Source of the DNA: Acidobacteriota bacterium
GTDB taxonomy: Bacteria; Acidobacteriota; Blastocatellia; RBC074
DNA length: 9,464 bases
Direction of reading: 5' to 3'
Assembly (NCBI GenBank): GCA_022614735.1
Contig: JAKEHZ010000003.1
Coordinates: 1 to 9,464 of the forward strand
Position numbers and translations under genes: made by a program. This document shows, one piece after another, positions 1 to 5,854 of the stretch. The notes under the pieces were generated by a model. That model saw only the letters and a program-made list of their open reading frames with translations. It was not told where the DNA came from and made no database searches. Numbering within the stretch: the stretch's first letter is position 1; every line of letters starts with the position of its first letter.

Positions 1-120
1 AAAACGGAACAAACGGAAATAACGGAACAAACGGAAAAATCCTAGAGAATTTCCGTTTGTTCCGTTATTTCCGTTTGTTCCGTTTTCTCTCTTCCTTTCC
101 ATAAACACAAAATCCGTTAG
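1..120 (-). repeat. Palindromic 3'-end element, family A, copy 1
   Basis: Bases 1-37 and 50-86 are perfect reverse complements (37 of 37) around a 12-base loop. Each arm is four 9-base units of the type ACGGAACAA / ACGGAAATA. Bases 87-120 form a 34-base tail that recurs with 2 mismatches, inverted, at 6789-6822 beside the second copy. Read on the minus strand, the order is stop codon of the phosphatase gene, 17 bases, tail, hairpin. The left end touches the window edge, so the element may extend further. It would form a very stable RNA or DNA hairpin; a role in 3'-end formation or mRNA stability is inferred. Confidence 0.9.
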
Positions 121-137
121 CAACAGCAAATCTCAAA

Positions 138-953
138 TCACTTCCTCCGCTCAGGTTGTAATGCCGCAATCGTTTCCAGGATCCGGTCGTGGATCACGCC
201 ATTGCTCGCGACGATACCGCCGAGGTTATGAAGCTCCGGCCTGTTGTATATAAGCGGTTTGCCTGTGATGTCAGTGATCACGCCTCCGGCTTCGCGCAAA
301 ATAACTTCTGGTCCGCAAGTGTCCCATTGGTTCGTGCGCATGCCGAGATGAATATAGAGGTGCGCGCGGCCTTCGGCTATTAATCCAAATTTCAAACCAA
401 CGCTCCCGTGTCGCAATCGCTGCGTCACGCCCAGCATCTCGCAAATCAGATCGACTTTGGAGCTGTGGTGTGAACGGCTCATCGCCAGTGTCATTTTCGA
501 TGGATCGCTGAGGCTTCCAACGCGCAGCCGTTTGGTCGTCCACTTCTCTTCGACGAATGTGCCGATGCCCGGTGCAGCGTAGAACATCCGGTCAGGCGAA
601 GGATGGTAGACAACTCCCAACTTCGCTTCGCCTTCAATCGCGAGCCCGATCATCACTGCAAACTCACTGTTGCGTTCGATGAACTGCTTTGTTCCGTCCA
701 TCGGATCGACCATCCAAACACGATCATTCGTCAGACGCGATAGGTCGTCGGGGAACTCCTCAGAGAGGATCGCATCGTGAGGGAATTGGCGATGCAATTC
801 GCGGACCAGCATTTCGTTTGCTGCGCGGTCCGCTGCGGTCACAGGATCATCGTGACCTTTCCATTGCACTTGTGTGTCACTCTGATAATACTCTAATAGA
901 ATGCGCCCAGCCTCGCGAGCCAGTCCTTTTGCTATCTCCAGTTCTTTCTCCAT
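138..953 (-). CDS. cysQ: CysQ-like 3'(2'),5'-bisphosphate nucleotidase / inositol monophosphatase family phosphatase
   Basis: Cytoplasmic Mg2+- and Li+-sensitive phosphatase of the inositol monophosphatase superfamily. The closest family by motif is CysQ, which converts 3'-phosphoadenosine 5'-phosphate to AMP in sulfur assimilation. With the chosen 271-residue product one sees DPVTAAD (from about residue 36), the metal-binding Glu pair in LSEE (65-66), DPMDGTKQF (83-91, matching the DPxDGTxxF signature, with the TK-F form typical of CysQ) and WD...EAGG (210-224), so all metal ligands are present. The ATG at 953 was chosen over the in-frame TTG at 968 because AAAGGA lies just upstream of it and nothing similar precedes the TTG. 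The gene is divergent from the cyclase-family gene. Histidinol-phosphatase or inositol-phosphatase activity cannot be excluded, so the symbol is tentative. Confidence 0.88.
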   Translation of the reverse strand: MEKELEIAKGLAREAGRILLEYYQSDTQVQWKGHDDPVTAADRAANEMLVRELHRQFPHDAILSEEFPDDLSRLTNDRVWMVDPMDGTKQFIERNSEFAVMIGLAIEGEAKLGVVYHPSPDRMFYAAPGIGTFVEEKWTTKRLRVGSLSDPSKMTLAMSRSHHSSKVDLICEMLGVTQRLRHGSVGLKFGLIAEGRAHLYIHLGMRTNQWDTCGPEVILREAGGVITDITGKPLIYNRPELHNLGGIVASNGVIHDRILETIAALQPERRK

Positions 954-1011
954 ATCGTCCTTTGTCAATAACCAGCCAGTCGAATCAAAGATGAAAGCTT
1001 AACCTATACCA

Positions 1012-1049
1012 CTCAAATCTCAAATTTGAGATGGGAGATTTGAATTGAG
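1012..1049. repeat. Palindromic repeat in divergent intergenic region
   Basis: TCAAATCTC at 1013-1021 pairs with GAGATTTGA at 1035-1043. Inside it, CTCAAATTTGAG (1019-1030) is a perfect 12-base palindrome, so alternative foldings are possible. It lies between the two divergent genes and ends 6 bases before the -35 box of the rightward promoter. It could be an operator for a dimeric regulator or a small dispersed repeat; the sequence alone does not decide. A related string, AAATCTCAAAT, occurs at 128-138. Confidence 0.6.
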
Positions 1050-1055
1050 CGAAGT

Positions 1056-1084
1056 TTGACAAGGTCAAGAGCCCTTCCTATACT
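1056..1084 (+). promoter_or_regulatory. Sigma70-type promoter for the cyclase-family hydrolase gene
   Basis: A perfect -35 box TTGACA (1056-1061) is followed after 17 bases by TATACT (1079-1084), a 5 of 6 match to the -10 consensus. Transcription would begin near 1091, giving a leader of about 67 bases before the ATG at 1158. The leader contains the palindrome CCGGCCGG shortly before the ribosome binding site. The -35 box coincides with an in-frame TTG that would otherwise extend the gene, which argues that this TTG is not the start. Confidence 0.75.
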
Positions 1085-1157
1085 CGAGCCGTTATTTAAA
1101 AATCATCCGTCTATCTTACTCAAGCGAATATTGCCGGCCGGTTTTGGAGAACCTGCA

Positions 1158-1784
1158 ATGAAAATTTACGATGTCACTGTTGCTATCTCGAATGATCTGC
1201 CGGTCTATCCGGGTGATCCCGCGATCGACATCACACGCACATCATCGCTCGAAAAAGGTGATGTCGCGCGCGTTTCGCATCTCAGTTTCAACACACACAT
1301 CGGGACGCACATTGACCCACCATATCACTTTATCATGGACGGCTGCACGCTCGATCAGGTTCCGCTGGATGTACTGATCGGACCTGCGCGGGTGGTCGAT
1401 GTTGGTGATATCAACTCGATTGGTATCGATTCACTTGAGAGCGCAGATCTCAACGGGGCGACGCGCGTGCTCTTCAAAACTCGCAACTCACGTTTCTGGC
1501 GGGAGTCGAAAGAATTTCGCAGGGACTTCGTTTACCTTGAAACCGAAGCCGCTGAACTGCTGGTCAAACGTGGCGTACAATTGGTCGGCATTGATTATCT
1601 CTCCATTGAGAGGTTCGATTTCGACAAGCCAACGACTCACTGGGCATTGCTCGGCAACAATGTTGTCATTGTCGAAGGGCTGGATCTGAGCGAAGTTGCC
1701 CCGGGCGATTACGAATTGATCTGTCTTCCGCTCAAGATCAAAGACGGTGACGGCGGCCCGGCGCGCGTCGTGCTGCGAAGATGA
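1158..1784 (+). CDS. Cyclase-family metal-dependent hydrolase (KynB-type arylformamidase-like)
   Basis: A 208-residue protein of the cyclase family (PF04199), whose best-known member KynB hydrolyses N-formylkynurenine to kynurenine and formate in tryptophan breakdown. The metal-binding signature HxGTHxDxPxH is intact: His47, His51, Asp53 and His57 in HIGTHIDPPYH. The early YPGDP motif and the C-terminal DGGPARVVL segment are also typical, and the length matches the family. The ATG at 1158 has GGAG eight bases upstream; the longer TTG-initiated reading frame from 1056 would begin inside the promoter. No signal peptide is seen, so it is probably cytoplasmic. Other kynurenine genes are not present here, and many family members act on other amides or lactones, so arylformamidase activity is only a possibility. 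Its stop codon overlaps the first bases of a repeat element. Confidence 0.85.
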   Translation: MKIYDVTVAISNDLPVYPGDPAIDITRTSSLEKGDVARVSHLSFNTHIGTHIDPPYHFIMDGCTLDQVPLDVLIGPARVVDVGDINSIGIDSLESADLNGATRVLFKTRNSRFWRESKEFRRDFVYLETEAAELLVKRGVQLVGIDYLSIERFDFDKPTTHWALLGNNVVIVEGLDLSEVAPGDYELICLPLKIKDGDGGPARVVLRR

Positions 1785-2247
1785 AGAGAGAATACGAAAC
1801 AAACGACGTATTCTCTTTATTGCAAAACGAGGCAATATAATTATCAGCGACAAATCAATAAAAGGTCGGCCCCAGGACTCGCCCACCTACCGTGAGCTCG
1901 TCTATCAACTTGTCCTGCGAATTCCCTCCGGGCGAGTGATGAGTTACGGTCTTGTTGCGCGAGTGCTGGGCGCAGGTTATGACGCGCGCGCCATCGGTAA
2001 TGTCATGCATGCAACTCCTGACGACGGCCGCAGCATCCCATGGCATCGCGTAATAAATTCGCAGGGAGGATGTTCAACTGCGGGTTTGACAATGCCCCCC
2101 GATCTGCAGCAGAGATTGCTTGAGGCAGAAGGTATTGTCTTCAACGAGAAGGGGCGCTGTGAGATCAAAAAATATTTGTGGATGCCGCCCGAATATGAAC
2201 AAGAGGCCGGTGGAGAGAAGTCCAATCAGGAGAAATTATTCGGGTAG
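1747..2247 (+). CDS. Alkyltransferase-like protein (ATL, MGMT DNA-binding fold without the acceptor cysteine)
   Basis: The region from TYRELVYQLV (residue 47 of the longest frame) to KKYLWMPP (148) matches the DNA-binding domain of O6-methylguanine-DNA methyltransferase. The acceptor motif PCHRV reads PWHRV (98-102) with Trp in place of Cys, the hallmark of ATL proteins, which bind O6-alkylguanine without repairing it and recruit nucleotide excision repair. The arginine finger region ARAIG (80-84) is present. The start is uncertain. The GTG at 1747 overlaps the previous gene by 38 bases, has no clear ribosome binding site, and would translate through a repeat hairpin at 1787-1816. The domain begins only near 1885. 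A non-canonical ATT at 1840, seven bases after GAGG, would give a product of about 135 residues, close to the usual ATL size. The C-terminus has an added tail ending QEKLFG. Confidence 0.85.
   Translation: MTAARRASCCEDEERIRNKRRILFIAKRGNIIISDKSIKGRPQDSPTYRELVYQLVLRIPSGRVMSYGLVARVLGAGYDARAIGNVMHATPDDGRSIPWHRVINSQGGCSTAGLTMPPDLQQRLLEAEGIVFNEKGRCEIKKYLWMPPEYEQEAGGEKSNQEKLFG
1780..1816 (+). repeat. Short hairpin element, family B, copy 1 (possible terminator)
   Basis: AGAGAATACG (1787-1796) pairs perfectly with CGTATTCTCT (1807-1816) around a 10-base loop, and TTTATT follows. The 27 bases 1780-1806 recur exactly at 4096-4122. They also match the start of the large family A elements (GAAGAGAGAA, then ACG, then AACAAACG), so B looks like a short relative of A. 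It starts at the stop codon of the cyclase-family gene. It could act as a weak intrinsic terminator or attenuator before the ATL gene. Confidence 0.75.
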
Positions 2248-2270
2248 CGGTACACCAGAGGAAAAATAGC

Positions 2271-2681
2271 ATGAGCCAGGAAATAAACAAACAACGGCCA
2301 TATAACGTCGCGCCGCCGAACTATTCTGTCTCACATCACATGGTCACGACTGCTTTTGAACTGCCCGGATTCCGCGTCATCCGCAATCTCGGTGTAGTCC
2401 GTGGTATTACAGTACGCTCGCGCTCAGTCTTCGGCACAATTGGCGCGAGCTTACAAACGTTGGTCGGCGGTAATATCTCTATTTTTACGCAATTGTGCGA
2501 GCACGCGCGCGCCGAGGCCTTTGAAATTATGATCCAGCACGCCTCGGAAATCGGCGCGAACGGGATCATCGGGGCGCGATACGATGCGAACGAAGTGATG
2601 GGCGGTGTAACCGAGGTTCTTGCTTACGGCACGGCAGTCATAGTCGAGCCGATTGAGAAGGGTGGATACCGCAATGGATGA
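2271..2681 (+). CDS. YbjQ / UPF0145 (DUF74) family protein
   Basis: A 136-residue protein of the YbjQ family (PF01906, often called a putative heavy-metal-binding domain), whose biochemical role is not established. The family core starts near residue 24 (MVTTAFELPGFRV). It includes LGVVRGITV, IGASLQTLVGG, the helix with ARAEAFEIMIQHASEIGAN, and the closing strands AYGTAVIVEP. The core is about 107 residues, the usual length, so this protein carries an extra hydrophilic N-terminus of about 23 residues. The ATG at 2271 is supported by AGAGGA about 8 bases upstream. There is no signal peptide or membrane segment. The next gene starts 8 bases before this gene ends (ATGGATGA), which suggests translational coupling. 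Confidence 0.85.
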   Translation: MSQEINKQRPYNVAPPNYSVSHHMVTTAFELPGFRVIRNLGVVRGITVRSRSVFGTIGASLQTLVGGNISIFTQLCEHARAEAFEIMIQHASEIGANGIIGARYDANEVMGGVTEVLAYGTAVIVEPIEKGGYRNG

Positions 2682-3366
2682 CAGAAGATTACGGGTGTTC
2701 CATATGAGAAGACTTGAGAGTCTCCGGCCTGTCGCCCTGATCGGACTCGTCGCTCTGCTGCTGTCTGTTTTCGATCAGACTTCTTCAGCGCAGCGCGCGA
2801 AGCAAAAGGCCAGGATGCGTACCTACACGGTTGATCTGGCACAAAGCCAGATCTCGGTGCACCTGACACAGGAAGGCTTGATGGCCCGAATGCGTCCAAA
2901 TCATGAAGTCGCGATCAAAAACTTCAATAGCAAGCTGGAGATTTCCCCGAAGGATGAGACACAAATTGCAGTCGAAGTCGAAACCGAGACGCGATCGCTG
3001 ACCAACATTGACAAAGGCATGAGCGATTTCGAGCGTAAGGAGTTTCACAATATTTTGCACAATATCGTGCTCGAAGCGGACAAATTCCCGACGATCAAGT
3101 TCGTTTCGGTCTCGGTTACCGATTTCCAGCGATCGGGTGACAACCGCCGCTTCTCGCTCAACGGAGACCTGACGCTCCGCGGCGTTACCAGACGCGTTGT
3201 CTTACCGGTCACCGGGACGATCAACAATCGCGAACTGCGTGCAACAGGCGAAGAGAAATTCAAACAGTCCGATTTTGGCATCAAGCCATATGTCGGCGGT
3301 CTGGGTGCGATCAAAATTGGCGATGAAGTCAAAGTCAGTTTTGTTGTCGTCGCCAAGGCTTCATAG
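2674..3366 (+). CDS. YceI-like secreted protein, paralog 1
   Basis: A YceI-family (PF04264) lipocalin-like beta-barrel protein; characterised members bind polyisoprenoids or other lipophilic ligands in the periplasm. A hydrophobic stretch VALIGLVALLLSVF is followed by SSAQ, a plausible signal peptidase I site. The domain runs from RTYTVDLAQSQISVHL to the end, with the typical second half LNGDLTLRGVTRRVVLPV and KQSDFGIKPY. The ATG at 2674 overlaps the upstream stop and has GGTGG eight bases before it. An ATG at 2704 would give a more compact signal peptide (MRRLESLRP...) but has a weak ribosome binding site, so the start is open. Compared with the next gene, the conserved HDHE segment is PNHE here. 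The last base of the stop codon is the first base of a 31-base palindrome arm. Confidence 0.87.
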   Translation: MDDRRLRVFHMRRLESLRPVALIGLVALLLSVFDQTSSAQRAKQKARMRTYTVDLAQSQISVHLTQEGLMARMRPNHEVAIKNFNSKLEISPKDETQIAVEVETETRSLTNIDKGMSDFERKEFHNILHNIVLEADKFPTIKFVSVSVTDFQRSGDNRRFSLNGDLTLRGVTRRVVLPVTGTINNRELRATGEEKFKQSDFGIKPYVGGLGAIKIGDEVKVSFVVVAKAS

Positions 3367-3440
3367 CTCAACCGCCAAGACGCCAAGAACGCCAAGAAGG
3401 CGGCAAGACCTTGGCGTTCTTGGCATCTTGGCGGTTGAGC
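3366..3440. repeat. Palindromic element, CGCCAAGA type
   Basis: Bases 3366-3396 and 3410-3440 are reverse complements at 30 of 31 positions around a 13-base loop. The single difference would be a G-U or A-C opposition, depending on the strand transcribed. Each arm contains three tandem CGCCAAG units, 8-9 bases apart. It fills nearly the whole gap between the two YceI genes, ending shortly before the GAGGAGGG ribosome binding site of the second. From memory, CGCCAAGACGCCAAG-type strings are common in intergenic DNA of several bacterial phyla, but that was not checked here. Confidence 0.92.
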
Positions 3441-3458
3441 TTATACTGAGGAGGGACG

Positions 3459-4091
3459 ATGAGATTCAAAACGATCAAGCGATTTATCGTATTATTTGGG
3501 AGTTTATTGTTGATGTCTCTGGCAGCCAGTGCGCAGAATTCGCGCACCTACACGATTGCTGCCGGAGAGAGCAGCCTCTGGGTCTTCGTTGGAAAATCCG
3601 GTTTCCTGAGCGCGCTCGCTCACGATCATGAGATAGGCGTCAAGTCGTTCACTGGCCGTGTTGTCGTCCCTGAGGCAGGGGCGAGTGGCGGATCGCTCGA
3701 GCTGGACATTGAAACAAAATCATTTGTCGTGCTCGACAAAAAAGTCAGTGAAGAAGATCGCACCAAAATCTTCAACGCCATGCACAGCGAAGTGATCGAG
3801 TCAGCGAAGTACCAGCAGATAACATTCAAATCATCATCAGTCTCTGATCTGAAAAAGACGGGCGAGGGCGGGTACAGCTTTGTTCTGAATGGCGATCTGA
3901 CATTGCATGGTGTTACGAAGCGAATAGCAGTTCCAGTAACGGCGACGATCACGCCACAGCAACTTCGCGCCGTAGGTAAATACACGCTCAAACAGACCGA
4001 TTACGGCATCAAGGTTTACTCAGCTGGTGGCGGAACGATAAAGGTTAAGAACGATATAGTGATCAATTTCGACATCGTGGCAAAGGCTTAA
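3459..4091 (+). CDS. YceI-like secreted protein, paralog 2
   Basis: A 210-residue YceI-family (PF04264) protein and clear paralog of the preceding gene; they share RTYT at the domain start, LNGDLTL-GVT--- near residue 140, and KQ-D-GIK toward the end. The N-terminus is a good signal peptide: MRFKTIKR, then a hydrophobic FIVLFGSLLLMSLA, then ASAQ as a cleavage site, so the mature protein should be periplasmic. It keeps the LSALAHDHEI segment typical of many YceI proteins. The strong ribosome binding site GAGGAGGG just before the ATG suggests high translation. The family binds lipophilic ligands; the ligand here is unknown. It is separated from paralog 1 by a stable palindrome, so the two copies may be expressed at different levels. 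Confidence 0.9.
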   Translation: MRFKTIKRFIVLFGSLLLMSLAASAQNSRTYTIAAGESSLWVFVGKSGFLSALAHDHEIGVKSFTGRVVVPEAGASGGSLELDIETKSFVVLDKKVSEEDRTKIFNAMHSEVIESAKYQQITFKSSSVSDLKKTGEGGYSFVLNGDLTLHGVTKRIAVPVTATITPQQLRAVGKYTLKQTDYGIKVYSAGGGTIKVKNDIVINFDIVAKA

Positions 4092-4095
4092 GAGA

Positions 4096-4122
4096 GATGA
4101 AGAGAGAATACGAAACAAACGA
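4096..4122 (+). repeat. Family B element, copy 2, lacking its second arm
   Basis: These 27 bases are identical to 1780-1806. They begin 4 bases after the stop codon of the second YceI gene. The complementary arm CGTATTCTCT present in the first copy is absent; an A-run and then a different large palindrome follow instead. It is therefore a truncated or overwritten member of the family. Confidence 0.8.
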
Positions 4123-4127
4123 AAAAA

Positions 4128-4278
4128 GGCAAATTTCATATTCCGGATAACAGTTTCAACCCAAAGGATCAAAGGGTCAAAGGGTCAAAGAAGAAAAAAT
4201 CAAACCTTGATCTCCCTTTGACCCTTTGACCCTTTGATCCTTTGTGTTGAAACTGTTATCCGGAATATGAAATTTGCC
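4128..4278. repeat. Long palindromic element, TCAAAGGG type, 63-base arms
   Basis: Bases 4128-4190 and 4216-4278 are reverse complements at 62 of 63 positions around a 25-base loop. The inner third of each arm is tandem 8-base units (ATCAAAGG, GTCAAAGG, GTCAAAG); the outer two thirds is non-repetitive and reads ATTCCGGATAACAGTTTC in part. It ends 4 bases before the ribosome binding site of the aldehyde dehydrogenase gene. If transcribed from upstream it would form a very stable hairpin directly ahead of that gene. Confidence 0.95.
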
Positions 4279-4291
4279 CGAAGAGGGGAAG

Positions 4292-5854
4292 ATGGCGCAA
4301 CGAGTCAGCATCGAACCGCAACAGCTTATCGAAGTTCACAGCCCCGCAACGCTGGAGAAGATCGGCGAGGTCGCAGTCACCACACCTGATGGGGTAAGCG
4401 TCGTAGTCGGGCGCGCTCGCGAGGCTTTCCGCGTCTGGAGTTCGCTCGATTTTAAGAAGCGGGCGGAGGTCCTGCTCGCTGCTCGTGACAACTTCGTCAC
4501 ACATCGCGAAGAATTGATCGAATTGATCTGCGCCGAAAACGGGAAACCGCGGCTCGAGGCCATTGTGGAGATCACCTATGTTTGCGATGTGATCACATTT
4601 TACGCCAGGCGGGCTCGCCGTTTTCTCAAACCGCAGCGCATCACGCCGCATCTCTTGCGCAACAAAAAAGTCACTGTTCATTACCAGCCTCGCGGGGTCG
4701 TAGGGATGATCACGCCCTGGAACTTTCCGCTGATTCTGACAATCGGCGAAGCGATCCCGGCATTGATGGCTGGAAATGCGGTCGTCATCAAACCGTCGGA
4801 ATGGACGCCCTTGATTGCAATACGCGGCGCTGAACTGCTTCACGCTGCGTTCAATTCTCACGGCTTGCCTGTTGAGATTTTGCAAATTATCAACGGCTAC
4901 GGCGAAACAGGAGGAGCGCTGGTTGATGTAGCCGAGATGATCGCATTCACCGGTAGCGTGCGCACCGGCAAAGTAGTTGCCGAACGCGCCGCGCGTAGAT
5001 TGATCCCGGTGAGTCTGGAACTGGGCGGCAAGGATCCGATGATTGTCTTGCGTGACGCTGATCTCGAACGCGCGGCAAACGCCGCAGTCTGGGGAGGATT
5101 TACCAACTCCGGCCAGGTTTGCATCTCGGTCGAGCGCGTTTATGTTGAAGATGCTGTCGCAGATGAATTCACTCGCCGCGTGGTTGAGAAGACAAATGCT
5201 CTGCGCCAGGGCTACGATGCAGTTGAAACAAACACGGAGAGGCGAATTGATCTGGGCGCGATGACTTTCCCGAAACAGGTCGAAGTCGTCGAGGACCACA
5301 TCGCCGATGCAAAGGCTCGCGGCGCGCAAATCCTCACCGGTGGCCGGCGCAATCAAAACTTGCCCGGACGTTATTTCGAGCCGACAGTCCTGGCGAACGT
5401 CGATCATTCGATGAAAATTATGACGGAAGAGACCTTCGGCCCGGTGCTGCCAATCATGCGCGTCAGGGATGAAAGGGAAGCATTGCGGTTGGCGAATGAT
5501 TCAAGATACGGCCTGAATGCCAGCGTTTTCACGCGCGACAAAGCCAGGGGCGAACGCATCGCGGAGAAGGTTGAAGCCGGTATCACGTGTGTCAACGATG
5601 TCATTGCAGGTTTTGGTGTAACAGATGCCCCTTCCGGCGGCTTGAAAGAGAGCGGCATCGGCAAACGCCACGGCGCGGAGGGCATCCGACGCTTCTGCCA
5701 TCAGCAGGTCATCGTTACTGATCGTTTCGGAATGAAGAGCGAGATATTCTGGTATCCTTACAGTGCGAAGACCGAACGGCTGTTGTCGCGCATGCTCGCC
5801 GTCATGTTTTCATCACGTATAGGCGCCAAATTGAAATCTTTGCTGGGTAAATAA
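4292..5854 (+). CDS. Aldehyde dehydrogenase, GabD2-like (succinate-semialdehyde dehydrogenase type)
   Basis: A 520-residue NAD(P)-dependent aldehyde dehydrogenase with every catalytic element in place: the oxyanion Asn in TPWNFP (Asn144), the cofactor Lys in IKPSE (Lys167), the general base Glu in LELGGKDP (Glu243), the nucleophile Cys in SGQVCIS (Cys277), and EETFGPV (Glu380). The segments LKPQRITPHLLRNKKVTV, YQPRGVVG and CISVERVYV resemble GabD2-type succinate-semialdehyde dehydrogenases as I recall them, but the substrate is not proven. The ATG at 4292 has GAGGGG just upstream; an in-frame TTG at 4274 lies inside the palindrome arm and is rejected. The last 25-30 residues form a basic, leucine-rich, apparently amphipathic tail ending AKLKSLLGK. 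The stop overlaps the next start by one base (TAATG). Confidence 0.92.
   Translation: MAQRVSIEPQQLIEVHSPATLEKIGEVAVTTPDGVSVVVGRAREAFRVWSSLDFKKRAEVLLAARDNFVTHREELIELICAENGKPRLEAIVEITYVCDVITFYARRARRFLKPQRITPHLLRNKKVTVHYQPRGVVGMITPWNFPLILTIGEAIPALMAGNAVVIKPSEWTPLIAIRGAELLHAAFNSHGLPVEILQIINGYGETGGALVDVAEMIAFTGSVRTGKVVAERAARRLIPVSLELGGKDPMIVLRDADLERAANAAVWGGFTNSGQVCISVERVYVEDAVADEFTRRVVEKTNALRQGYDAVETNTERRIDLGAMTFPKQVEVVEDHIADAKARGAQILTGGRRNQNLPGRYFEPTVLANVDHSMKIMTEETFGPVLPIMRVRDEREALRLANDSRYGLNASVFTRDKARGERIAEKVEAGITCVNDVIAGFGVTDAPSGGLKESGIGKRHGAEGIRRFCHQQVIVTDRFGMKSEIFWYPYSAKTERLLSRMLAVMFSSRIGAKLKSLLGK

Noticed and set aside
1..120. Possible CRISPR array from the repeated ACGGAACAA units
   Set aside because: The units are contiguous 9-base repeats without unique spacers, arranged as a hairpin, and no cas genes are present.
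1488..1886. A 132-codon minus-strand frame across the end of the cyclase-family gene and the ATL start
   Set aside because: It runs antisense to a well-supported gene and through the B hairpin, and has no recognisable domain.
4140..4160. Similarity of CGGATAACAGTTTC to the lac operator / cloning-vector primer region
   Set aside because: Only a short partial match, present in both arms of a natural palindrome and without surrounding vector sequence; most likely chance.
4256..5407. A 383-codon open frame on the minus strand opposite the aldehyde dehydrogenase gene
   Set aside because: The plus-strand frame carries all aldehyde dehydrogenase catalytic motifs. The antisense frame has no recognisable domain, no clear ribosome binding site and low-complexity composition, as expected from codon bias on the opposite strand.
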